Assembly: GCA_044433415.1 (NCBI GenBank)
Contig: JAWXTP010000059.1
Coordinates: 1 to 16,863 of the forward strand
Length of the DNA: 16,863 nt
Origin: JAWXTP01 sp044433415
Lineage (GTDB): Bacteria > Bacteroidota > Bacteroidia > Bacteroidales > Rikenellaceae
Reading direction: 5' to 3'
Shown: positions 1 to 8,900 of the stretch, piece after piece
How positions within the stretch are numbered: position 1 is the stretch's first letter
Layout: each line of letters starts with the position of its first letter
Made by a program: the position numbers and the translations under genes
The notes under the pieces: model-generated
The model's input: the letters and a program-made list of their open reading frames with translations, nothing else
Database searches by the model: none
Told to the model about the DNA's origin: nothing

Positions 1-564
1 ACCACGGATAGTGATTTTAGAAGAACCTGTAGCACCACTACCTTTAGCAATTTGTAGACCAGGCACAACACCTGATAGTGCGTTAGTTACGTTTGTTTGT
101 CTTGTTTCTGTAAGAGCATCACCGCTAACTTCAGTTACTGCATAACCTACAGCTTTCACATCACGTTTAAGACCAAGAGCTGTAACAACTACTTCGTTAA
201 CTGTTAATGCGTCTTCTTCAAGAACAACATTGTGAACAGAAGCTGTAGTTACTGTGTAGGTTTGAGAAGTGTAGCCTATCATGCTAAATCTTAATTCTTG
301 ACCTTGACTTACATTAAGAGAGTAATTTCCCTCAACGTCAGTGTAAGTTCCAGATTGTGTTTCTGTAACGATAACAATTGCGCCTACGATAGGTTCACCA
401 CTAGGATCAGTGATTTTACCAGAGAGAGCAAAACGCTCTTGAAGAAAGTCTGTTGCTACGTTCGTCATGTCATTCTTTGTAGATGCCATTAATTGTTGCA
501 CTGATAAAAGAATACATACTACCAGAGGCAATACCCTTCGTGAAAAAGTAGAGTTGTTTCTCAT
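1..564 (-). CDS. SusC/RagA-like TonB-dependent receptor, N-terminal part (cut by window edge)
   Basis: Outer-membrane TonB-dependent transporter of the SusC/RagA family, which normally pairs with a SusD lipoprotein to import oligosaccharides. The start ATG is at 562-564 and the frame stays open for 188 codons to base 1, so only the N-terminus is present. Residues 1-28 look like a signal peptide (basic MRNNSTFSRR, then the hydrophobic VLPLVVCILL). Residues 46-117 fit the carboxypeptidase-regulatory-like domain typical of SusC (ALSGKITDPSGEPIVGA, then GTYTDVEGNYSL). Residues 120-132 hold the TonB-box-like stretch LTVNEVVVTALG. The plug domain begins at about 135 with NALSGVVPGLQI and SSKITIRG. 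It differs clearly in sequence from the complete SusC at 5937, so it is not a recent copy. Its partner and substrate lie outside the window. It is separated from the sulfatase upstream by about 1.2 kb and may be a separate unit. Confidence 0.93.
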   Translation of the reverse strand, partial: MRNNSTFSRRVLPLVVCILLSVQQLMASTKNDMTNVATDFLQERFALSGKITDPSGEPIVGAIVIVTETQSGTYTDVEGNYSLNVSQGQELRFSMIGYTSQTYTVTTASVHNVVLEEDALTVNEVVVTALGLKRDVKAVGYAVTEVSGDALTETRQTNVTNALSGVVPGLQIAKGSGATGSSKITIRG

Positions 565-598
565 AATAGAGTGGTTTAAGTTAAAAAAAATGTTAGTG

Positions 599-631
599 TT
601 TGTAAGATTGTGTTTATTTTTGTTAAATTTG
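599..631 (+). promoter_or_regulatory. Possible rightward Bacteroidota promoter in the gap
   Basis: TTTG at 599-602, a 21-bp spacer, then TAAATTTG at 624-631 fit the Bacteroidota vegetative promoter pattern. It points away from the left SusC gene into gene-free DNA, so any product would be an RNA or a divergent transcript. A match by chance is possible in DNA this AT-rich. Confidence 0.25.
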
Positions 632-1231
632 TTTTAAATACGTACTTACATAAATCATAATTACGCCGTAAAGATATGATATAATTTAGAATATTGCAAA
701 TTATTTATTGCAAATTGTTACAAAATCACGCTTGACGAAAGTTTGTATTTTATAATACATAATGGTTAGGTGGTTAATTTTATGGTAGTGGTGGTGGTAT
801 AAAATTGCAATTTAAAGTAGTGTACCCATGTTTTTTCAGATGTGTGTGTTGTTTTATTAGTGGTTTTTTAGACACAGACCCATGAAAGTGCAATAAGTAA
901 AAAACTGTAAGTTTAAGTGGTATTTTTTTTGTTTTTATATAATAATAATGAAAAAAATGAGTTGTCTTTTATTTTATTTTTGTTGTAAAATACTTAACAA
1001 AAATCGCCTTTTTATTGTAAATTTCCTCTATACTTTGTGTGATTATAGGATGTGCTATATAGTTTGGTTCAATTCGATAGATTAATATTGAAGAAGATTT
1101 AATTTGTTAATTTATAATATTTAAATAAGCGTATTGTAATATAAGAGGGTGAAGAGTCTACTATAATTGAATACTACTACTGTAATTATACTTGACCGTA
1201 AGTTTTTGTTTAATAATAAATAGTACCTTTT

Positions 1232-1289
1232 ACTCAGTTGAGATATGTGTTTCTTTGACTACAGGTGCCATAAGCTGAGTTTTTTTTTT
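1232..1289 (+). terminator. Possible plus-strand terminator (weak stem, ten T's)
   Basis: ACTCAG at 1232-1237 can pair with CTGAGT at 1275-1280, and the second arm runs directly into a run of ten T's at 1280-1289. The loop is long (37 nt), which makes the stem weak. It is the only long T-run of this kind in the gap and would end a rightward transcript from the candidate promoter at 599-631. Confidence 0.2.
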
Positions 1290-1544
1290 AGTAAATGTTA
1301 GTTTGTTTTGTGCTGTTTGATAGATTTTTCTTATTGATAGTTTAAGTTTCTATGTGTGACGAATTGTTTTATATTAAGGTCTAAATATGTTAAAAATACA
1401 ACACGCATCTCTTAACTTCTCTAAAATTGAAGTATAAATCTTTCAAATATCTATTTATAGGGGGTCATTGTTAAAAATATGACGTTTTTTTATATCGATA
1501 CCCTAATATTGTATATTCGGCATTTGATTTTAGCACCTTTAGAA

Positions 1545-1570
1545 AATCGTGTTAAGAATTTAACGCGATT
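1545..1570 (-). terminator. Hairpin downstream of the split sulfatase
   Basis: AATCGTGTTAA at 1545-1555 and TTAACGCGATT at 1560-1570 form an 11-bp stem with one wobble pair and a 4-nt loop. Read on the minus strand, the stem is followed by TTTTCT, so it could end the permease-sulfatase transcript about 180 bp after the sulfatase stop. The T-run is short, so termination is not certain. Confidence 0.35.
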
Positions 1571-1628
1571 AATGGGGATAATAAATTCATTGTCGGAAAA
1601 AATATAACAAGATAGTTATTGATTAAGT

Positions 1629-1699
1629 GTTAGGAGTGCACAAGCATGAAAAGGTTGTGGGAGGCTTTCATGCTTATCGTGCTATTCCAAATCCCTAAC
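1629..1699. repeat. Nested inverted repeat (structured intergenic element)
   Basis: Perfect arms AAGCATGAAA (1642-1651) and TTTCATGCTT (1666-1675) enclose a 14-nt G-rich loop. The stem is extended by GCAC (1638-1641) and GTGC (1679-1682) across a 3-nt bulge. An outer pair, GTTAGG at 1629-1634 and CCTAAC at 1694-1699, frames the whole element. There is no T-tract on either side, so it is not a standard terminator. Confidence 0.6.
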
Positions 1700-1717
1700 C
1701 CCAAAACCAGAATCCAG

Positions 1718-1745
1718 AACTCCTAACTCTTAACTCTTGAGTCCT
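1718..1745. repeat. Four degenerate heptamer repeats
   Basis: Consecutive 7-base units read AACTCCT, AACTCTT, AACTCTT and GAGTCCT, and end five bases before the sulfatase stop codon. The preceding C-rich, G-poor stretch (from about 1690) looks like more decayed copies. The array is short; its function is unknown. Confidence 0.6.
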
Positions 1746-1750
1746 AATAT

Positions 1751-3675
1751 CTACCAATAATTTTGGTAAACAAACTCTACACCATCAATTTTTTGTTTTA
1801 GAAGCATGTATTGACTGTCAGCCCCAGGGCGTTTTAATCCCTTTTCTTTAATTGCTTCTAAATATTGCATAAAACTTTTAGCTTGTTCGTTATTCATCTC
1901 TAAAAGAGCGTTAATAGCAGTTATAGCAACTTTGTCGTCTTCGCTAGCTAATACTTGTTCAAAGCATTCTCTAGCAGTGCTACTTTCTTCTATATTAAGT
2001 ACCGCAGCAGATGCCCATACTAATGATGGAGAAAACTTTAGTTGAGGCAACACTTCAATAATCTGCTTAGTGTGACCTTTTAGGTTATCTCGTTGTGTAA
2101 ATAACCCAATTGCAGCCCAATAAGAAACGAAATCATTCTTATTTGTTAGCTGTTTTATCTGTTTCTCAATTACTTTTTCTCCATTTCCACATAATGTTGC
2201 AGTTTTAAGTATCTCCTTGAAAGGATAGAAGTTATTATCCATACGAAGGTCATATATACTCTCTTTTAGGTGATAATTATTAAATGTATATTCAGACATA
2301 AAGTGTGCATCGCGATTATCTATTAAGTATTTTGTTAATGCTTTGCGCATTTTGCTAATAATGTGCTTATATTCTTGTGACTTAGCAAGATTTATTGTCT
2401 CCCATCTATCTTCCTTAAGGTCATATAAATATTCTATATCGCGTGGTTCAAGGATTTCTGTTTGAATATCATTTAACTTTTGGCTTGCTAGTTCTTTTCG
2501 CATTTGTTTCTGAATATCTGCATGGTCGTAATATGGTATCCATCTAACAAATGGTTGATAAGGTGTAAACACTCTTGTGTACATATATCTACCATCAGTA
2601 ACTGTGCGAGCAAGTTCGATATTATTGTCTACTGCATCACAACTACCATAGACATATTTTTTCTTTTTCTCTCGACCTTCAAGATTTTCCTTTGGCAAAA
2701 ATGGTACTCCCTCAACATATGATGGTATCTCAACCCCAGCAAGAGCTAGTACCGTTGCCCCGAAATCATCGAAACTTACCAACTCATCACTTATTACACC
2801 ACTCCCCCAAGGTGTAAGGTCGCGATACATCTCAGGAATCCACATTATAAATGGTACACGATGACCACTACCTAAGGCGCTACCTTTAGCCCTTGGTAGA
2901 CCTTCCCCATGGTCAGAAAAACAAAATATTATTGTGCTATCTCTCAATCCATCTTCTTCTAAATCAGCTAGGATATTTTCAAATTGTGGTCTGTGAGCGC
3001 AATGGAATTATAGACACGTGACATATTTTTGCGCATCTCTTGAGAGTCATTGAAATATGGAGGGATTTCAAACGCTGCATCCTCCGCTAATTTTCTTTCA
3101 GGTTTAAGATATTTAAGCACTTGATTTTCGTAAACACTCCAAGGGTTTGTCATTGTACGAGACTGATGAGAATGAGGACTGTTAAATACAGCAAAAAATG
3201 GTTGCCCCTCTTTTCTATTACGCCATGTTGCCTTCCCACTACTTTCGTTCCATGAATCCTTTGTCATTTGTATGTGGTCATAGTGATTATAGTCTGTTTT
3301 GTAGTTGTTAGAAGTGTAATAACCTGCTTCTCTTAGGTACTCTGGGAATCCATGCAGAAAATCTGGTACACGGTATTCACTGCGGTGATTGCCTGTACCG
3401 TATTTTGTAGGATGACATCCAGTAATTAAACAGAAACGACTAGCTGAAGATACAGTTCCTGTTGAAAAAGCATTTGAAAACAACACACCATCGGCAGCTA
3501 AAGCGTCAATTGTTGGTGTTTTAGCCATTTCGTTTCCATAACAACCTATATACTCTGGTGATGTATCTTCGTAGGTTAGCCACAATATATTTGGTCTAGG
3601 TTTTTGCTCTGCATTTGCTTTAAAGCAGCAGGTAGAGAGCAGTGACACCGAGATGAATACCAATTTATTTTCCAT
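1751..3675 (-). pseudogene. Sulfatase with C-terminal helical repeats, split by a frameshift
   Basis: One S1-type (formylglycine) sulfatase gene read in two frames: 2968-3675 (235 codons) and then 1751-2986. His230 (CAC, 2986-2988) and the next in-frame Gln (CAA, 2984-2986) share a base. Putting back one C gives an unbroken run TDHQFENILADLEEDGL and a protein of about 641 residues. Visible sulfatase signs are a signal peptide (residues 1-22), the metal-site segment WLTYED (E36, D37), the maturation motif SSASR (Ser76, so Ser-type with Ala in the usual Pro place), and SDHGEGLPRAKG with D255/H256 in repaired numbering. The sulfatase fold ends near YLYDLKEDRWETINL. About 200 further residues are helical and HEAT-like (for example FVSYWAAIGLF). 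The layout resembles sulfatases sometimes called heparan N-sulfatase-like; the substrate is unknown. It follows the permease by 58 bp. As written, the product would lack half its active site. A sequencing error is a real alternative. Confidence 0.88.
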
Positions 3676-3733
3676 GATTCCAATAGTTAAATATGTGATA
3701 ATTAATGATGTAAGAATATAAATTATTTAAAAG

Positions 3734-5122
3734 TTATTTTATTAATTCGTTTTCAATCTCTTCTAATGATTTATTTTTTGTCTCTGGAACAAACTTATAC
3801 GTAAATGCAAAACCCAAAGCACAGATTACTCCATAAATCCAGAATGTGCCTGCTGCCCCCAAAGTTTGATTTAAAATAGGGAAAGTATATGTTAAAATGA
3901 AGCATGCAACCCAAAGAGCAAATGTAGCGATTGACATAGCTACCCCTCTAACAGCGGTTGGGAAAATTTCAGAAATAACAACCCACATAATAGGCGCAAG
4001 TGACATAGCATAACAGCCAATTGCAGCTACAACAATGATAAGTAAAGCAATACCTGTAAAACTAAAATAATATGCAGCTCCCATCAGTAGATAAATCAAC
4101 GCCAAGCCTCCTGCTCCAATAAGAAGTAGTGGACGACGACCAATTTTATCAACTAAGAACATTGCAAGAACAGTAAAAACAACGTTTGTAACTCCAGTAA
4201 CAACAATATTTAGCAAAATATCTGAGACTCCATAGCCCGCTGCGGTGAATATTTCTTGAGCATAGTTAAATATTACATTTATACCACACCACTGTTGAAA
4301 AACAGCCAATACAATACCTATAGTTAATACTCGTCTCATAGAAGGACTTAATATCTGTTTAAGAGCATTTTTCTCATAATTTTCGTTACTTAAGCTATTT
4401 TCAAGAGCTAATTTCTCTTCTTCAAGTTGCTCGTCACTCATAATTCTTGACATAACTTCAAAAGCTCTATCTTTTTGTCCATTCACCATTAGCCATCTAG
4501 GACTTTCAGGGATTACAAATGAGAATATAAAAAATATAAGGGCAGGAATATTCTCCATCCAAAACATCCATCGCCAACCCATTTGTCCGTTCCAAGAATC
4601 TCGTATCATTTCAGGAGTTGCACTATCAGCAACAGGGTCAGCTATTAACATATTGATAATCTGGGCAGCTAGAATGCCAATAACAATAGTTAATTGATTT
4701 AACGACACAAAACGACCTCTCATCTTTGCAGGAGCTATCTCAGCTATATACATAGGTGATAAGTTTGATGCTACTCCAATAGCAAAACCTCCAAGGATTC
4801 TGTATAGGATAAACATATCAAAACTATCTGTAGCACCTGTACCAACAGCAGACAATATAAATAAGAAAGCTGCAATAATTAACATCTTTTTTCGTCCATA
4901 CTTATCACTTGCCCTACCTGACAGTATAGCACCTGCTAAACAACCTAGCAGTGCGCTACTCATTGCCCATCCTTGAAGAGCAGGTTGGCTTTGTATGCCA
5001 AAAAATGGTTCATAAAATGGTTTGGCTCCTCCGATAACGACCCAGTCGTAACCAAACAGCAATCCTCCCATTGCCGAAATTAATGAGATAAGGAAAAGGT
5101 AATAAGTTTTTCTCTTGTTCAT
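3734..5122 (-). CDS. MFS sugar-porter family monosaccharide:H+ symporter
   Basis: Inner-membrane permease of the sugar-porter family (XylE/AraE/GLUT-like), 462 residues, the usual length, with about twelve hydrophobic segments. Family signatures appear in order: LLFGYD (21-26), GRASDKYGRKK (69-79), RILGGFAIG (108-116), PESPRWL (205-211), QQWCGIN (276-282), VDKIGRRP (324-331) and VPETKNKSLEE (445-455). Residues matching sugar-binding positions of XylE are present: Gln143 in LNQL, Gln276/277 and Trp380 in IMWVVISEIFP. The substrate is therefore probably a pentose or hexose, but the sequence does not say which. The gene is first in a minus-strand pair with the split sulfatase and is divergent from susC across an 814-bp control region. 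In the pathway it would take up the monosaccharide freed in the periplasm. The family call is firm. Confidence 0.95.
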   Translation of the reverse strand: MNKRKTYYLFLISLISAMGGLLFGYDWVVIGGAKPFYEPFFGIQSQPALQGWAMSSALLGCLAGAILSGRASDKYGRKKMLIIAAFLFILSAVGTGATDSFDMFILYRILGGFAIGVASNLSPMYIAEIAPAKMRGRFVSLNQLTIVIGILAAQIINMLIADPVADSATPEMIRDSWNGQMGWRWMFWMENIPALIFFIFSFVIPESPRWLMVNGQKDRAFEVMSRIMSDEQLEEEKLALENSLSNENYEKNALKQILSPSMRRVLTIGIVLAVFQQWCGINVIFNYAQEIFTAAGYGVSDILLNIVVTGVTNVVFTVLAMFLVDKIGRRPLLLIGAGGLALIYLLMGAAYYFSFTGIALLIIVVAAIGCYAMSLAPIMWVVISEIFPTAVRGVAMSIATFALWVACFILTYTFPILNQTLGAAGTFWIYGVICALGFAFTYKFVPETKNKSLEEIENELIK

Positions 5123-5146
5123 AAAATTAAATTTTATAGATTTATT

Positions 5147-5255
5147 AAAGTTTCATTTTGTAAGGCATTTATTATTAAAATGTAATTAATGTAACATTTA
5201 TAATACATTACCTCCTATATTATACGTGTATTAATATTGTGCAAAAGTTTCATTT
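5147..5255. repeat. 12-bp direct repeat AAAGTTTCATTT, two copies
   Basis: Identical 12-mers lie at 5147-5158 and 5244-5255, start to start 97 bp apart, in the leader of the permease gene. The core GTTTCAT occurs again at 5819-5825 on the susC side. AraC-type proteins commonly bind direct repeats, so these are candidate half-sites, by inference only. Confidence 0.45.
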
Positions 5256-5260
5256 ATAAT

Positions 5261-5286
5261 AAGTTGCAAATTAGCTTATGCAACTT
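5261..5286. promoter_or_regulatory. Interrupted palindrome AAGTTGCA-N10-TGCAACTT
   Basis: Perfect 8-bp arms at 5261-5268 and 5279-5286 with a 10-bp spacer give an 18-bp centre-to-centre distance, typical of a dimer-binding operator. It lies just downstream of the candidate permease promoter at 5301-5308, where a bound repressor could block transcription. Confidence 0.45.
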
Positions 5287-5300
5287 GAATTCTTTGATTG

Positions 5301-5308
5301 CAAAATTA
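5301..5308 (-). promoter_or_regulatory. Candidate -7 element for the permease
   Basis: On the minus strand this reads TAATTTTG, an exact TAnnTTTG match about 180 bp before the permease start. No TTG is found at the expected -33 distance, so it is a partial match only. Confidence 0.3.
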
Positions 5309-5829
5309 ATTTCTTTTATATGAAAAAAGAATATCTTATTTCATTATTGTAATGTATTATTCTGTTTTATTTAAAATATCCTATATATAATGTATAAATA
5401 TATAAAAATTATTATTTAATCGTAATTTTATACCTTTATTTATAATAAAAAGATTGTTATTGGAAGCCTGCTAAAAAGTCAAAAAATACACAATAATCCC
5501 ACTTACTATAAATCGTAATTTTTTATTGATTTCCATTTATTTGTTACCATATATTACAATATCACTTCAGTCTGCAATCAGTTCCTTTATTATTTTGTAA
5601 AATAACTATTTTGTCTATTGCGGTTTGTGTATTGTACATGAAATGCACAAAAAACACAAAAATACGGCAAATAATAACAATTTATTACATCAAAATTAAA
5701 AAATAATACATTTCTTTACTTTCCAAAATGTCGTTACTTCGTACTGTGAAAATCAAACAAATATTCATGTAATAAATAGAGGTTTAATAGAGTGATATTT
5801 ATGAAATATTTTAAAAGAGTTTCATAAAG

Positions 5830-5843
5830 CAAATAATTATTTG
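5830..5843. promoter_or_regulatory. Perfect 14-bp palindrome upstream of susC
   Basis: CAAATAATTATTTG is its own reverse complement and lies 93 bp before the susC start. Its left half belongs to the motif GCAAATAAT that recurs at 5667-5675 and 5872-5880. It is a candidate operator or activator site for susCD. Confidence 0.4.
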
Positions 5844-5936
5844 TAACACCTATTTAAACTGTAAAATTTTAGCAAATAATTTTAACTTAATATTAAATAA
5901 TAATAAAATGAAAGAACTTAACTAAATCCTAAATGT

Positions 5937-8900
5937 ATGAAAAAGTCTATCTTATTTTCTAAACTGATAAATCCCAAAGTGATTTTATCAGTAATGTTAT
6001 CAATTGGATTTCATAATAGTTATTCATCACATCGAGACGTGATTAGTACGTATGAAATAAATCAAGAAAAATCAAAATTGTCGGGAGTTGTAGTCGATTT
6101 AAAAGGTGCTCCAGTTATAGGTGCAACAGTTATTGTAGATGGTACAACCTATGGAACAGTAACAGATCAGCAAGGACAGTTTTATCTAAATGCAGCTGTT
6201 GGAGCAAAATTGATTGTTTCTCACCTTTCGTATCAGACAAACTCAATTATTGCTACAGCTGACAAAATGAGTGTAGTACTTGCGGATCAAGCGCAAGTAA
6301 TGGACGAAATTGTGATAGTTGGTTATGGTGGTGTTAAGAAGAGCGACCTTACAAGTTCTATCGCTACAGTTAAAAGTGAAGACATTGAAAAAACATCTAC
6401 AGGTAACGCTATGGTAGCTCTTCAAGGTAAAGTAAGTGGTGTACAGATATTAAATTCATCGGGTGCTCCAGGTTCTGCACCAAATGTTATTATTCGTGGT
6501 GTTACTACCCAAAATGGTTCTGCTCCTCTTTATGTAGTAGATGGTGTACCAGGAGTAAGCATGAATGGTATCAATACAGCTGATATTAAAAGTATTGAAA
6601 TTCTGAAAGATGCCTCTGCAACATCTATTTATGGTACTCGTGGTTCAAATGGTGTAGTATTAATTACTACTAAAACAGGTAGTTATAACACTAAATTGAA
6701 ATTCAATGTAAACATTAGACAAGGTTTGCAATATATGCAGAAACCTGACTTAGCTACTGCTGAAGAGTATATTTTAGTAAATACTGCTCGTTACGAAAAC
6801 GATGGTCTATCAGTACCAGTATCTTTTGATGGTAATACAACAGATACAGATTGGTGGTCTGAATGTATGAGAACATTAGCTACTACTAATGATTACAATT
6901 TCTCGTTCAGTGGTGGTACAGAAAAGATGACCTATAGTGGTAGTGTTGGTTACTATAGTCAAGATGCTCAAACTAAAGGACAGGGTTATTGGAGACGATT
7001 GACAGCTCGTTTAAACATGGACTACAAAGTTAATGATTACATTAAGTTTGGTCAGAGCTTTGCTCCTCGTATTGCGACAACTCAAGACTATGCTAGCTCT
7101 ATTAGTGGCGCTATGAGTTATGACCCAACAACTGCTGTGTACAAATCAGCTGAAGAGCAAGAAGGACTAGATGAATTTAGTATATATGCACAATCGCAAT
7201 ATACTACAGCATGGAATCCTGTAGCCACACAAGCTAGAACTTTTGGTGGTGACAACTGGACAAATCTTGTATCTACAACATTCTTAGATATTACACCTAT
7301 AGAATCTCTAACTTTTAGAACTTTATTAGGTTATGATATTTTATATTCAGAGAGTGATAGTTTCTCTCCTGAGTTTAATATTGGTGGTACAGAGAAATCA
7401 GATGTGAATACAGTTTATGCTAGCTCAGGTCACTACACTGACTTAACATGGAACAATACGCTTACCTATATGGAGAGCTTTAAGAAACACAACATTACAG
7501 CTATGGTTGGTTTTGTTCTAGAAGAATCAAACGGACGTACTTTATCTGCTAGTAAAGAGTCTGTGCCTAATAGTTATAATGAGGCATTAAGATACCTTAG
7601 CGCTGCAACACTTAATGCTAAAGCATCAGGTATAGAGTCTCGTTCTGCATTAATGTCTATCCTTGGTCGTGCGCTATACAACTATGACAATCGTTACTAT
7701 TTGACAGCTACTTTCCGTAGAGACGGTTCTTCAAAATTTACTGGCGATAATAAATATGCTTCTTTCCCTTCTTTGTCAGCAGCATGGGCTTTAAAGAATG
7801 AGAAGTTCCTAAAAACTAACGACTTGATTTCACAACTTAAATTAAGATTAAGTTGGGGTAGAGTGGGTAACCAAAACATTCCATCAGGTGCTTTTGATGA
7901 TAAGATTACTTCTAATGCTGTTGTTTTAGATAATCAAGTTACAACAGGTAGTTTGTTAACTGCTATTGGTAGCTTGGATCTAGACTGGGAAATTGTTGAA
8001 GAGTATAACGTAGGTGTAGACTTAGGGATAGGAAGAAACTTTGATTTTACGGTTGAGTTCTTTAGAAAACAATCTAATGGTATGTTGATGCAAGCCTCAA
8101 ATCTACTTATTACAGGTCTTCCTTCGTCAGGTGCATTAATGTGGGTAAATGTTGGTAGTATGAGATCTACAGGTATAGATTTATCTGCAAGTTATAGAGG
8201 TAGCGCAGGTGATCTTAAATACAATTTAAGCGCAAATATTTCTCACTCTAAAAGTATAGCTGTGGACTTAGTTGACAACGTACCACAATATAATGGTAGC
8301 TTTTTAGGCTTAACAACACACATTACAGAACCAGGTGAAGAGATAGGTTTATTCTATTTGTATGAAGCAGATGGTATATTTAAGAGCCAAGCAGAGGTAG
8401 ATGCTCATAGCAAGAATGGTTCTTTAATTCAACCTAATGCTCAGCCAGGTGATATTCGTTTTACAGACGTTAACGATGATGGTGTAATAGATAATAATGA
8501 TAGAATACGTGCAGGAAGTTCACTACCTAAATTTACTTATGGCTTTAATGCGAGCTTAGAATATAAGAAATTTGATTTTAACCTTAGTATTACTGGTGCT
8601 TTAGGAAACAAAATCTTCAATTCTCAAAAACAGAGAACAGATACAGGATATGCAGGCGTTAACTTTACGGCTGGATTATATGAAAATTCTTGGAGTGAGA
8701 GTAATATAGATGCTGAGATTCCGAGACTGTCTGTTAATGATTCAAACAGCAACTTTAAATTACCATCAACATATTTCCTTGAGGATGGTGATTACGCAAA
8801 AATCCAGAATTTGCAAGTGGGATATAATTTTAAAATAAATAAATTAGATGATTTAAAGTGTCGTGTTTCTTTGTCAGCACAAAATCTTTTAACTATTACA

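Larger units (their letters stand above)
565..1750. other. AT-rich intergenic region, no gene seen
   Basis: About 1.2 kb without a credible open reading frame on either strand. It lies between the 5' end of the left SusC gene and the 3' end of the split sulfatase, both on the minus strand. It should hold the promoter and leader of the left SusC, but I found no minus-strand TAnnTTTG with a proper -33 element. A direct repeat of ATTGCAAATT lies at 693-702 and 707-716 (14-bp period), at a distance from the SusC start that suits a regulator site. The right end holds two hairpins and a heptamer repeat, listed separately. The length is unusual for the gap inside a PUL. Confidence 0.7.
5123..5936. 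promoter_or_regulatory. Divergent control region between permease and susC
   Basis: Very AT-rich 814-bp region with no gene, driving the permease to the left and susC to the right. It holds a perfect interrupted inverted repeat (5261-5286), a perfect 14-bp palindrome (5830-5843), two copies of a 12-bp direct repeat, an ATACGT core at 5222-5227, and three copies of GCAAATAAT at 5667-5675, 5829-5837 and 5872-5880. These sites make it the most likely target of the locus regulator. I found no full TTTG/TAnnTTTG promoter in front of susC, which fits an activator-dependent promoter. Confidence 0.6.

Noticed and set aside
298..492. 64-codon plus-strand frame near the left edge
   Set aside because: It is antisense to the N-terminus of the left SusC, whose minus-strand frame encodes a clear signal peptide and SusC domains.
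1629..1699. Integron attC-like site
   Set aside because: The outer arms read GTTAGG...CCTAAC, the reverse of the attC order, and no integrase or cassette array is present.
2945..2947. TTG as the start of a separate gene for the second half of the split sulfatase
   Set aside because: The frame remains open upstream of it and encodes expected sulfatase sequence; it is the downstream half of one broken gene, with no signal peptide or ribosome site of its own.
5908..5925. Five-codon reading frame (MKELN) just before susC as a leader peptide
   Set aside because: Too short to tell from chance in AT-rich DNA; there is no attenuator structure near it and no codon bias suggesting sensing.
7697..7879. 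Antisense frames inside susC (also near 6243-6425) and susD (10317-10577)
   Set aside because: Short, featureless, and opposite to strongly supported coding sequence.
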